Shown one piece after another: positions 8,004-17,300 of a stretch of DNA of 64,000 nucleotides (position 1 is its first letter; each line of letters starts with the position of its first letter). Both the position numbers and the translations under genes were made by a program. The notes under the pieces are model-generated. The model saw only the letters and a program-made list of their open reading frames with translations, was not told the DNA's origin and made no database searches. Source of the stretch: Novosphingobium mathurense (GTDB lineage Bacteria > Pseudomonadota > Alphaproteobacteria > Sphingomonadales > Sphingomonadaceae). The stretch spans positions 186,001-250,000 of the forward strand of contig NZ_FVZE01000002.1 in NCBI RefSeq assembly GCF_900168325.1. Reading direction: 5' to 3'.

Positions 8004-9047
8004 TCACGGGACGACGAAGGTTAGCTGCGGGCCTTCGTCGAGGATGTAGCGGCCGGCGGGGAAAGCCTCGCCGTCGAGGATGAACGATCCGCCGAGGTCG
8101 ATGCCGACATCGCTGGCGCAGAAGCGGTGCACGCCTGCGCGCTTGAGGAAGCGTCCATAAAAGCCGAAGAGCATTGCCGGGACCAGCATCATCACCCAGC
8201 GTACCGGCCAGTCGACCACGGCCAGTTTCAAGCCCGGGGGCACGTTTTTGCCGAAGGGGCGCGCGCCGAGCGGGAACTTCTCGAAGGTCGTCGCGAAGGT
8301 CATGAAGCGCTCATCGTCGCGGCCCGGGCCCGTGCGCGGCAGTGGGCGTCCGGTAAAACGGTCGACGAGGCGGGTCGGGGTGCAGGCGCGCCAAGGGTTG
8401 CCGGCGCCGCCGAACAGCGACTGGATGACCGCCCAGAGGATCGAGAGGCCGACGGCGAAGCTGTTGAAGGCACCGCGGCGATGCGCTTCCTGCCCGGCTT
8501 CGGTCGCCAGCGCGAAGGTTCCGGTACCGAAGATGAAGCCCTGGATGCAGCCGCCCGAGCCATCGGCCGGTGCAACGCGCAGCGGGCGACGGGTCACGGT
8601 ATTGCCGTTTTGCGCTGCAGCAAGTGCTTCGGCCAGCGACCAGTGATTGGGCAGGCCGAGGTCGACGGTCAGCGCGTTGGTCTTGCCTTTCGGCAGGATC
8701 ATCAGCGTCGGCCAGTCGTTCCCGAAAATGTCGGCGCCGCACGTCAGGACGTCACGCACCGTGCCGTCGCCGCCGTCGACCACAAGATAGTCTACGCCGC
8801 GACGCGCAAATTCGGCCAGGGTGTGGTGAAGCTCCTCGCGGGTGCAGGGCGTCTCGGTGAGGATGTTGGAGCAATCGGCCATTTCCGGCGCGATGCCCTT
8901 GTTGCGGTGGCTGCGCGGATTCCGGACAATCCCGACCAGCGGAACGGCGCGTCCACGGCGGACACGCGACCCGGGGCGCGAGAGGCTTTCGCTTCCCCGC
9001 TTGCCGAAGCTCGGCAGTGATTCAAACTCGTAAATCGATCCGTACAC
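8004..9047 (-). CDS. Diacylglycerol/ceramide kinase-like lipid kinase
   Basis: A 347-residue protein with the diacylglycerol-kinase catalytic domain of the DgkB/YegS/sphingosine kinase type: GIVRNPRSHRNKG (the NPxSG-like loop, about residues 39-51), DYLVVDGGDGTVRDVL (the GGDGT nucleotide site) and ILPKGKTNALTVDLGLP in the position of the PxGTxND loop. The C-terminal half supplies the beta-sandwich lid, ending in SFILDGEAFPAG. Homologues phosphorylate diacylglycerol, sphingosine or, in some bacteria, ceramide, using ATP at the inner membrane. The substrate cannot be read from sequence. The start is GTG; no better start lies before the domain. It leads a coupled minus-strand operon and is divergent from a CDP-alcohol phosphatidyltransferase gene. 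Confidence 0.82.
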   Translation of the reverse strand: MYGSIYEFESLPSFGKRGSESLSRPGSRVRRGRAVPLVGIVRNPRSHRNKGIAPEMADCSNILTETPCTREELHHTLAEFARRGVDYLVVDGGDGTVRDVLTCGADIFGNDWPTLMILPKGKTNALTVDLGLPNHWSLAEALAAAQNGNTVTRRPLRVAPADGSGGCIQGFIFGTGTFALATEAGQEAHRRGAFNSFAVGLSILWAVIQSLFGGAGNPWRACTPTRLVDRFTGRPLPRTGPGRDDERFMTFATTFEKFPLGARPFGKNVPPGLKLAVVDWPVRWVMMLVPAMLFGFYGRFLKRAGVHRFCASDVGIDLGGSFILDGEAFPAGRYILDEGPQLTFVVP

Positions 9048-9210
9048 GGGCGCCTATGTAGTGACACCCGAGCCGAAAATCACCATGAAACATGGTTTGA
9101 CACAGGAAAGTTACACTTCTGTGGCGCGGGTGCATCGGCGCAGATGCAAGAACTCCGCCGGTGACCCCGGCGATTGCCAGCCCCCGCGGCCTCGACTACG
9201 GCAGGACTCC
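9048..9210. promoter_or_regulatory. Divergent promoter region of the lipid island
   Basis: This 163-bp region lies between the start codons of the lipid kinase operon (minus) and the CDP-alcohol phosphatidyltransferase operon (plus). Both promoters must lie here or overlap the first codons. An in-frame GTG at 9061 could extend the plus-strand protein by 50 residues, but that stretch has no family resemblance. I could not assign clear -35/-10 boxes. The arrangement implies co-regulation of the two operons. Confidence 0.4.
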
Positions 9211-10347
9211 ATGGTGGAAAATTCGCAAGTGGTGCCGGTCGTGACGATCGGCGAAAATCCCGTAAAATTGTGGGGGCTGGACGTCTCCGAGCGCGTGGCC
9301 CGGATCGCACGGGCCTCCAGGTTCACCCCTGCCGACACGGTGCCGGATGGACCGGCGATCCTGTCTGCGGCTGCTTTCGCCTGGGACCCGGCGTGGTTTC
9401 GGCATATCGTCAACCGACCGGGCATGGTGCTTACCCTGGGAGGCGTTCCGGCGCTCGCACATGCTGCGGATGCGAACCAGGCGCGCCGAATCGCCGAGGC
9501 GATGACCGCCGGAGTGGCATTGGACCAGACCGAAGGCATGACCGTCGTCGCCTTCGAGACGGGTCCGACGATCGAGAACAAGCAGCTTCGCAAGCGCGAG
9601 ACGCCGTTCCTGCTGCCGCTGCGCAAGGACACTGTCCGTCAGTTGGAGCGCGCCAGCTATTTCGGCGCCTACAAGGGCGTGACCGACCTGCTGACCAAGT
9701 ATCTCTGGCCGGAATGGGCACTGGTGCTGACCCGCATCTGCGCCCGGCTGCACATAACCCCGAACATGGTAACGTTTGTCGGCGCGGTGTTCTGCGTGAT
9801 CGCAACTGTCCTGTTCGCGCAAGGTCATTACTGGGCGGGCATGGCGACGGGCCTCGTGTTCATGGTGCTCGATACCGTGGACGGCAAGCTGGCCCGGTGT
9901 ACGATCACTTCTTCCTACTGGGGGAACATCTTCGACCACGGCATGGACCTCGTCCATCCGCCGTTCTGGTGGTGGTTCTGGGCTACCGGCCTTGCCGCTT
10001 GGGGCCTTGCCTATGACACGGCGACCTTCTGGTGGGTGCAGGGCGCGATCCAGGGCGGCTACGTCGTCCAGCGCCTGATCGAAGGCGGGTTCATGCGCCA
10101 GAACGGCATGATGCACATCCACGTGTGGCGCCGTTTCGACAGCCGGTTCCGCCTGATCACTGCGCGCCGCAACCCCAACATGGTGATCCTGTTCGTCTCC
10201 ATGCTCTTCGCACGGCCCGACCTCGGCCTGATGGCCGTGGCGTGGTGGACGGTGCTGTCCTGCCTGATTCACGCGGTCAGGCTGGTGCAGGCATGGAATG
10301 TGCGCGCCAGGGGCGGTACGATCACCTCTTGGCTTTCGGAGGACTGA
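9211..10347 (+). CDS. Two-domain CDP-alcohol phosphatidyltransferase
   Basis: A 378-residue protein. Residues about 190-378 form the integral membrane CDP-alcohol phosphotransferase domain with the complete family motif D-G-x2-A-R-x8-G-x3-D-x3-D: DGKLARC ... YWGNIFDHGMD. This domain transfers a phosphoalcohol between a CDP-activated substrate and an acceptor alcohol. Residues 1-150 are a soluble domain of unclear family (WGLDVSERVARIARA, LTLGGVPALAHA); they recall degenerate NTP-transferase domains fused to such enzymes but lack the nucleotide loop. The ATG at 9211 has AGGAC upstream. A HIT-family gene follows after 2 bp. The substrate is unknown. The linked lipid kinase and nucleotidyltransferases argue for a special lipid head group rather than phosphatidylglycerol. 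Confidence 0.85.
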   Translation: MVENSQVVPVVTIGENPVKLWGLDVSERVARIARASRFTPADTVPDGPAILSAAAFAWDPAWFRHIVNRPGMVLTLGGVPALAHAADANQARRIAEAMTAGVALDQTEGMTVVAFETGPTIENKQLRKRETPFLLPLRKDTVRQLERASYFGAYKGVTDLLTKYLWPEWALVLTRICARLHITPNMVTFVGAVFCVIATVLFAQGHYWAGMATGLVFMVLDTVDGKLARCTITSSYWGNIFDHGMDLVHPPFWWWFWATGLAAWGLAYDTATFWWVQGAIQGGYVVQRLIEGGFMRQNGMMHIHVWRRFDSRFRLITARRNPNMVILFVSMLFARPDLGLMAVAWWTVLSCLIHAVRLVQAWNVRARGGTITSWLSED

Positions 10348-10349
10348 CG

Positions 10350-10775
10350 ATGAATGTGACCATGGAGAAATTCGGCTGCCCGGCAACGCTGGTCGCCGAG
10401 TTCGACCACTGGGTCGTCCTTGCCCGCGCGGCGCAGCCGACGCTCGGTTCGCTGGTGCTGGCCGCCAAGTCCGAAGTCACCGCCTTCGGCGACCTGCCGA
10501 CCGAGGCGCATGCCGAGCTAAAGCTGGCGACCGGTGCCATCGAGGCGGCGCTGGGCAAGGCGGTGGGTTATGCCAAGCTCAATTACCTGATGCTGATGAT
10601 GGTCGACCCCAATGTCCATTTCCACGTGATCCCCCGTTACGAGGGAGCGCGTGAATGGCAGGGCCGCGAATTCGTCGACTGCGGCTGGCCGAAAGTGCCG
10701 GACCTCGGCCACGCCGTAGCGCTCGAAGGCGACGATCTCGCCGCGCTTGTGACCTGGCTCAAGGGCTTCTTCTAA
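10350..10775 (+). CDS. HIT family protein
   Basis: A 141-residue histidine-triad protein. The triad region reads DPNVHFHVIPRY, that is H-x-H-x with a shortened third position, and is preceded by YAKLNYLMLMMVD, both typical of bacterial HIT hydrolases. HIT enzymes hydrolyse or transfer nucleoside monophosphates. It starts 2 bp after the CDP-alcohol phosphotransferase stop, with a GGAGGA site inside the end of that gene, so translation is coupled. A role in clearing nucleotide by-products of the pathway is possible but speculative. Confidence 0.87.
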   Translation: MNVTMEKFGCPATLVAEFDHWVVLARAAQPTLGSLVLAAKSEVTAFGDLPTEAHAELKLATGAIEAALGKAVGYAKLNYLMLMMVDPNVHFHVIPRYEGAREWQGREFVDCGWPKVPDLGHAVALEGDDLAALVTWLKGFF

Positions 10776-10796
10776 GCCCTGTGTGGGGCAGAACGA

Positions 10797-11555
10797 TCAG
10801 GCCCAGGTGTCGGTCAGCTTTGTCGCGATCTCGATGTCGTTGAGAAAGTCCACTTCTGCCCAGTCCAGGCCTTCGATCGAAACCGTGCCGACCTTCCCGG
10901 TCGGTGCGATCGAATCGATGACCTTGAGGTACCAGTGCTGCACGCCCTCTGGGGTGCGCATCGCCTGGCGGACGGTCTCGCGGAACAGCTCGGCGCCTTC
11001 GCCGCGGAAGGCGAGGAAGCCGATGGATTCGGAATTGGACTGCTTGGCGGTCAGCGTCTTGCCGATATGGACGAGACGGCCATCGGCTTCGCGTTCCACC
11101 TTCATGTCGTCGCTGTCGTAGCCATCGGGTTTGACGTCGACGGTCACGGCGACGGGCCAGGTCTTGCCGTCCTTGTCCGTCGCGCCCTGCTGCACGCGCT
11201 GGACGATCTCTTCGCAGATCAGCGTGTCGCCGTTGAGAATCAGGAAGTCGCCGCGCATCGCTTCGCGCGCGATCCAGCAGGACCCGAGGTTGTCCGCGAC
11301 CTTGTAGAAGGGGTTGAACCGGATGGAGATTTCGACGCGCGGGTCTTCGATCGCCATGAGGTGCTCTTCGAGCATGTCGGTCATGAAGCCGGTCACGACG
11401 TCGATCCGCTTCACGCCGCCGCGGGCAAGCATTTCGATCTGCCATTCGATCAGCGACTTGCCGGAGAAGTCGATCAGGCACTTCGGACGCTCGGCAGTGA
11501 GCGGCAGCAGGCGCGAGCCCTGGCCGGCGCTGAGGAGGATGGCGTGTTCGATCAT
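10797..11555 (-). CDS. LicC-like nucleotidyltransferase (CTP:phosphoalcohol type)
   Basis: A 252-residue NTP transferase with the full N-terminal signature AILLSAGQGSRLLPLT followed by RPKCLIDFSGKSLIEWQI, the NPFYKVADNLGS segment typical of LicC-like phosphocholine cytidylyltransferases, and FLILNGDTL (metal-binding Asp). The C-terminal SIEGLDWAEVDFLNDIEIA closes the active site as in sugar and choline nucleotidyltransferases. It would make a CDP- or NDP-activated alcohol or sugar in the cytoplasm. It is convergent with the HIT gene and divergent from a flippase gene. Together with the CDP-alcohol phosphotransferase it is a good candidate for supplying a CDP-activated head group; exact substrate unknown. 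Confidence 0.8.
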   Translation of the reverse strand: MIEHAILLSAGQGSRLLPLTAERPKCLIDFSGKSLIEWQIEMLARGGVKRIDVVTGFMTDMLEEHLMAIEDPRVEISIRFNPFYKVADNLGSCWIAREAMRGDFLILNGDTLICEEIVQRVQQGATDKDGKTWPVAVTVDVKPDGYDSDDMKVEREADGRLVHIGKTLTAKQSNSESIGFLAFRGEGAELFRETVRQAMRTPEGVQHWYLKVIDSIAPTGKVGTVSIEGLDWAEVDFLNDIEIATKLTDTWA

Positions 11556-11704
11556 GGTTACAACCTGGCTTGCTGGCGCAAGCAGCGCCCTCTAGCCCCA
11601 AAGGGCGAAAATAGAAAGATGCGGGTCGGCTGCACCACGGCCTGCCTGATTTGCATCGCGCGAAACCTTGCAAGTGAAACGGTGCTCGTCCAAATGCACC
11701 CGTG

Positions 11705-13066
11705 ATGTCCGCCAAACGCGACCGCCTCGAGAACGCTTCTCCCCTCCGGCGGATACTTCAGAACACGGCCTGGCTGCTCGGCGGCAAGGGATTCGGTGCC
11801 GTCTGCGGCCTCGCTTACCTTGCGATCCTGACGCGTACGCTCGGGTTGAAGGACTTCGGCCACTTTTCGCTGATCTTCGGAACGGCGCAGGCGCTGATAG
11901 CGATTGCGGGCTTCCAGACCTGGCGCGTCGTCGTGCGCTACGGCAGCGAACACATCCATGCCGAGGACTGGGGCAAATTCGGCCGTCTGGGCATGTTGTG
12001 CGGGATGCTGGACGCGGTGGGGGCGGTCATCGGTTGCGGACTCGCTGCCATCCTGATCTACGGCTTTTCCGGGGTACTCGAACTCAACCCGGCCTATATC
12101 GACATCGCCTTCTACTTCGCCTGTGGATCGCTTTGGGCGCTGGTTTCGGCCCCGACCGGGATCGTGCGTGCGCTGCACCGCTTCGACATGGCGGTCTATG
12201 TCGAAGCGGTCGTGCCGACAGGACGCCTCATCGCTGCGCTGGTGATCTGGGCGACCGGTCCAAGCGTGGGACGGTTCCTTTTTGCCTGGGCCGCCATCGA
12301 TATCGTCGAGGCAATCCTTTACTGGGCCATGGCCCGGCGCCTGTGCCCGCAGGCCGTGCGCCTTTCAAACCTTGCCAAGTGGCGTCAGGCCTTCGCCGAA
12401 AACGAGGGCGTGGGCCATTTTTTCCTGGTGACCTATGCCGGGTCGTCGATCGAGGCGACCATGAAGAACGGTCCACTGCTGGCGGTGGGTGCCTTCGTCG
12501 GTACGCGCGCGGCCGGTCTCTACCGCCTCGCTTCCCAGTTGGCGCAGGCCCTGAGCAAGCTTTCGACGCTGCTGACACGCTCGGTCTATGCCGAAGTGGC
12601 CCGTGTGCGCGTCTCGACCGAATTTGCCGAGTTTCGCAAGCTGGCATTGCAGACCAGCCTCATTGCGGGAGGTGCCGGCCTCGTGGTGGTCGCGATCGCG
12701 CTGTTGATCGGGCGGCAATTGCTGGAGCTGATCGCCGGACCCGATTTCGAGCAGGGCGCGGCTATTCTCGTGCCTCTGGCCATCGCGGCCAGCTTCGATC
12801 TTGCCAGTGTCGCCTTCGAACCGGTCCTGCATTCGACCGGACGTGCGCGGCTTGCGCTGGTGGCAAGGCTTTTCGCCGTGGCGGGGCTTGGCATCGGGCT
12901 TTACCTGCTGCTCCCCATCGGGCCGGCGGGCGCGGCATGGGCCGTGGCGGTCGGCGGGGCGATGTCCTACCTTGCCATGGGCCTTATGGCGTGGCGCACC
13001 CTTCAGAAGTTGCGGCGGCACGAAATCGAACTGGTCGACAAGGAAGCCGGGTCGACAGGCGGGTGA
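11705..13066 (+). CDS. Wzx-like polysaccharide/lipid flippase
   Basis: A 453-residue integral membrane protein with about 12-14 hydrophobic segments, beginning ILQNTAWLLGGKGFGAVCG, as in the oligosaccharide flippase (Wzx) branch of the MOP/MATE superfamily. Such proteins move undecaprenyl-linked oligosaccharides across the inner membrane; some relatives may move other lipids. The ATG at 11705 directly follows an in-frame GTG at 11702. It is transcribed away from the LicC-like gene and followed after 19 bp by a metabolic gene. No glycosyltransferase or polymerase is adjacent, which is unusual for a Wzx gene and leaves its substrate open. Confidence 0.82.
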   Translation: MSAKRDRLENASPLRRILQNTAWLLGGKGFGAVCGLAYLAILTRTLGLKDFGHFSLIFGTAQALIAIAGFQTWRVVVRYGSEHIHAEDWGKFGRLGMLCGMLDAVGAVIGCGLAAILIYGFSGVLELNPAYIDIAFYFACGSLWALVSAPTGIVRALHRFDMAVYVEAVVPTGRLIAALVIWATGPSVGRFLFAWAAIDIVEAILYWAMARRLCPQAVRLSNLAKWRQAFAENEGVGHFFLVTYAGSSIEATMKNGPLLAVGAFVGTRAAGLYRLASQLAQALSKLSTLLTRSVYAEVARVRVSTEFAEFRKLALQTSLIAGGAGLVVVAIALLIGRQLLELIAGPDFEQGAAILVPLAIAASFDLASVAFEPVLHSTGRARLALVARLFAVAGLGIGLYLLLPIGPAGAAWAVAVGGAMSYLAMGLMAWRTLQKLRRHEIELVDKEAGSTGG

Positions 13067-13085
13067 CCATGTCTATCATGGGGCG

Positions 13086-14303
13086 ATGCCTCCCTGTGCC
13101 CTGATCGAAGAAGCTGCCCGCATTTCCGAACGCATTGAGTCGCTGCGCCGCGCGATTCATGCCGAACCCGAGATCGGGCTGCACACGCCCAGGACGCGCG
13201 ACAAGATCCGCGAGGCGCTGGCGCACCTGCCGCTCGACTGGAAGCAAGGCGCTTCGACGACGGGCCTCGTCGCCACACTGAAGGGCGGGGCAGGGCCGGG
13301 CCGTTCGGTCCTGCTGCGCGGCGATATGGACGCTCTGCCGATGCCGGAGGAAACCGGCCTGGACTTTGCCTCCAAAGTGCCGGGCACGATGCACGCCTGC
13401 GGCCACGATGCCCATGTCGCGATGCTGGCCGGTGCGGTCGAGATCCTCTGCGCCCGGGCCGACAGTCTTGCGGGAGAGGTCCGTTTCATGTTCCAGCCCG
13501 GCGAGGAAGGCTATCACGGCGCGCGCTTCATGCTGGAGGACGGACTGTTGGGGGGCGAGGGCTTCGACCGGCCACTGCCCGACGCGGCCTTTGCCCTGCA
13601 CGTCATGCCCAATGCGCCCCATGGCCTGATCGGCGGTCGCACCGGGCCCCTGCTGGCAGCGGCTGACCAGATCGAGATCGTGGTGACCGGGCGCGGCGGC
13701 CATGCCTCGATGCCGCATCAGACGCTCGACCCGGTCCCGGTCGCCTGCGAGATCGTCACCGCCATCCAGGCCATGGTCGCGCGAAAGTTCAACGTGTTCG
13801 ATCCGGTGGTGGTGACGATCGCCAGGATCGATGCGGGAACCGCGCACAACGTCATCGCCGACCAAGCCCGCATGGTCGGCACGATGCGCACACTCTCGGC
13901 TGAAAACCGGGCGCGCCTCAAGCAAGACCTCGCCGTGCTGGCATCCGGCATCGCCAGAGCGCACGGCTTGTCGGCAAAGGTGAACACGGTGGAAGGCTTC
14001 CCCGTCACCGTCTGCCATGACGGGGCGGTCGGCTTTGGCGAAAGTGTCGCGCGCCGGATGTTCGGCGATCAGGCGTTCCTGCGTCTGCCCGATCCGATCA
14101 TGGGGGCAGAGGACTTCGCCTATGTGCTGGAGAAAGTGCCCGGTGCGATGTTCTTTCTGGGCGTTGCGCATGAAGGGGCGGACTGGCAGCATTGCTGCGG
14201 TATCCACTCGACCAGAATGATCGTCGACGAATCCGTCATGCCACAAGGCGCAGCCTACCTTGCCGGGCTCGCCCGGGACTACCTCGATCGCGGGTTCGCC
14301 TGA
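13086..14303 (+). CDS. M20-family amidohydrolase (hippurate hydrolase/aminoacylase-like)
   Basis: A 405-residue dinuclear metallopeptidase-type amidohydrolase. Motifs are LRGDMDALPM, the metal-binding HACGHDAHVAML, QPGEEG followed by GARFMLEDGLL (catalytic and metal Glu), ALHVMPN and the C-terminal PIMGAEDFAYVL. Members of this M20D branch cleave N-acyl amino acids, hippurate or indole-acetyl amino acids. The start is the ATG at 13086, which gives the usual N-terminus; longer in-frame starts overlap the flippase gene. The 5-oxoprolinase gene follows 25 bp downstream, so the pair may act on amides or lactams of amino acids; this is inference. Confidence 0.9.
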   Translation: MPPCALIEEAARISERIESLRRAIHAEPEIGLHTPRTRDKIREALAHLPLDWKQGASTTGLVATLKGGAGPGRSVLLRGDMDALPMPEETGLDFASKVPGTMHACGHDAHVAMLAGAVEILCARADSLAGEVRFMFQPGEEGYHGARFMLEDGLLGGEGFDRPLPDAAFALHVMPNAPHGLIGGRTGPLLAAADQIEIVVTGRGGHASMPHQTLDPVPVACEIVTAIQAMVARKFNVFDPVVVTIARIDAGTAHNVIADQARMVGTMRTLSAENRARLKQDLAVLASGIARAHGLSAKVNTVEGFPVTVCHDGAVGFGESVARRMFGDQAFLRLPDPIMGAEDFAYVLEKVPGAMFFLGVAHEGADWQHCCGIHSTRMIVDESVMPQGAAYLAGLARDYLDRGFA

Positions 14304-14328
14304 GGCGAGCCGTACCGGAACCAGGCAC

Positions 14329-17300
14329 ATGACCAATCGCAGTGAGGAAACCGGCCAGTGGCTGTTCTGGGTCGACCGGGGCGGTACCTTTACCGATGTC
14401 GTGGCAAAGGCGCCCGACGGCCGCTTCGAACGCCTGAAGCTGCTTTCCGAAAGTCCCGGTTCCTACGACGATGCCGCGGTCGAGGCGATGCGCCGTCTGA
14501 CCGGCGTGCGCGCGGGTGAACTGCCACCGGCGCAACTGCGGCTCGGCACCACGGTGGCGACGAACGCCCTGCTTGAACGCAAGGGAGAGCCGGTGCTGCT
14601 CGCCATCACGCGCGGCTTCGGCGATGCCCTGCGCATCGGTACGCAGGAGCGCCCGGACATCTTCGCAAGGCACATCGAACGGCCCGAACCGCTTCACGGC
14701 GCGGTGCTGGAGATCGACGAACGTGTCGGTGCGGACGGGACGATCCACCGCCCGCTCGATGAAGATGCTGCACGCGATCGATTGCAGCATTTCTTCGACC
14801 GGGGGCTGCGTGCCATCGCCATCGTGCTCATGCACGGTTATCGCCATGTCGCTCACGAGGCAGCGCTGGTGCGGATCGCGCGCGAGGTCGGTTTCACGCA
14901 AGTATCGGTCAGTCACGAGGTCGCCCCGCTGATCAAGCTCATCGCGCGCGGCGATACCTCGGTCGTCGATGCCTACCTTTCGCCGGTGCTCGACCGCTAT
15001 GTCGCGGGGCTCGAAGCGGGGCTCGGCCCGCGGGTTGCCGCGCTTTACATGCAGTCGAGCGGAGGGCTGGCGACCGGCGCCGCATTTCGCGGCAAGGACG
15101 CTATCCTCTCCGGCCCGGCAGGCGGCATCGTCGGCATGGCGGCGATCGCGCGCGAGGCCGGTTTCGATCATGTCATCGGCTTCGACATGGGCGGGACCTC
15201 CACCGACGTTTCGCATTATGCCGGGCAGTATGAGCGCGACAGCGAGACGCGCGTCGCCGGGGTGCGCGTGCGAACGCCGATGATGCGGATCGAGACCGTT
15301 GCCGCGGGCGGCGGGTCGATCTGCCATTTCGACGGGGCGCGTTTCCTTGTCGGGCCCGAAAGCGCGGGCGCCGTACCGGGCCCGGCCTGTTACCGGCGCA
15401 GCGGCCCGCTGGCGGTGACCGACTGCAACCTCCTGCTCGGCAAGCTTCGCCCGCAGCATTTCCCCCACGTCTTCGGCCCCCGAGGCGACGAGCGGCTGTC
15501 ACTCCATGCTGCGCAGCAAAAGATGGACGAAGTGCTGCAGCATGTGCGTGCCGCAACCGGCAGGGCCCTGTCGCGCGAAGAGGCAGCCGAAGGGTTCCTC
15601 GAGATCGCGGTCGCCAATATGGCAAATGCGATCAAGACCGTGTCCCTGCGCCGCGGTCACGACATGACGCGTGCGGCGCTCGTGACCTTTGGCGGGGCCG
15701 GAGGGCAACATGCCTGCAAGGTTGCCGATGCACTCGGCGTCGGGACGGTGCTGTGCCATCCGCTGGCAAGCGTGCTGTCCGCCTATGGCATGGGCCTTGC
15801 CGATCGGCGCATGCTGCACGAGCGGACGCTCGCACTGCCGCTCGAGGCGCGCAGCATGGACGAAATCGGACAAGCCGTTGCGGCGCTGGGTGGGCAGGCG
15901 CGCGACGATCTGGCGGCGCAGGGTGTCGCGGTCGATACCATCGCCATGGAGGCTACTCTCGCGGTACGGCCCAAGGGCAGCGATAATGCCATCGAGGTGG
16001 GCTTCGGCACGCTCGATGCCATGCGCGATGCATTCCGCGAAGGCTGGCTGCATCGCTTCGGCTTCGGGGCGGGCAGCGATCTGATTGCCGAGACACTGCG
16101 CGTCGAGGCGGTATCGGCCGCGCAGGACGCAGGCGGCGCGACGCTCGCCTTGCCGGACAGCTCCGGCCCTCCCGCCGAACAGGTCGACATCTTCACCGAG
16201 GGGGCGGTGCACCGCGTGCCGCTCTACTTGCGCGCCGATCTGGCCGAAGGTTTCGAGGCGGACGGTCCGCTGCTGGTGGTCGACGATGTCTCCACGACGG
16301 TGGTCGAACCCGGCTGGCGGGTGCGCGTCGACCCGTTCGGCAACCTGTTGCTCACCCGGGTCCGGGCGCTGCAGGTCGCGCAGGCGCAGTCCACGGCGTG
16401 CGATCCGGTGCGTCTGGAGATCATGGGCGCGCTGTTCATGGCGATCGCCGAGGAGATGGGCGCGGCGCTGCAGTTCAGCGCCAGCTCGGTCAATATCCGC
16501 GAGCGGCTCGATTTCTCCTGTGCCGTGTTCGACCGCTACGGCAGTCTCGTCGCCAATGCGCCGCACATGCCGGTGCACCTTGGCTCGATGGGCGAAAGCG
16601 TGCGCACGATCCTGGCGCGGCGGGGCGATGCGAAGGACGGGCGCGGACTGCTGCCGGGCGATGCCTATGTCCTCAATGCGCCTTACGATGGCGGCACCCA
16701 TTTGCCCGACATCACCGTCGTCATGCCGGTCTTCGCGGAGGGTGACGATAGCGCACCGGCGTGGTTCGTCGCGGCGCGCGGGCACCATGCCGACGTCGGC
16801 GGGATCAGCCCGGGATCGATGCCGCCGCGCAGCCGTTCGCTGGACGATGAAGGCGTGCTGATCGACAACGTGCTGTTGGTCGATCGCGGGGAAATTCAGG
16901 AAGGAGCGATGCGCGCACTGCTGGCTTCGGGGCCGTACCCGTCGCGGGCCATAGACCAGAACATCGCCGACCTGCGCGCGCAGGTCGCCGCCTGCACGCG
17001 CGGCGCTTCGGAACTGCGCCGCATCGCCCGCGAGCAGGGACGCGAGTTCGTCGATGCCTACATGGCCCATGCGCAGGCCCATGCCGAAGATGCGGTCCGT
17101 TCGCTGATCGACAGACTGTCGGACGGCACCTTCCGCGTGCCGATGGACAACGGGGCGCAGATTTGCGTGGCGGTGAGCATCGATCGCCAGACGCGCGGCG
17201 CGACGATCGACTTCACCGGCACCAGCGACCAGCTTGCGGACAACTTCAACGCTCCGCTCCCGGTCGTGCGCGCGGCAGTGCTCTATGTCGTGCGCACGCT

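Noticed and set aside
9061-9210. 50-residue N-terminal extension of the CDP-alcohol transferase
   Set aside because: It is Arg/Pro-rich with no resemblance; ATG at 9211 has a better site.
12984-14336. 450-codon minus-strand frame opposite the M20 amidohydrolase
   Set aside because: Antisense shadow; the plus strand has all metal-binding motifs.
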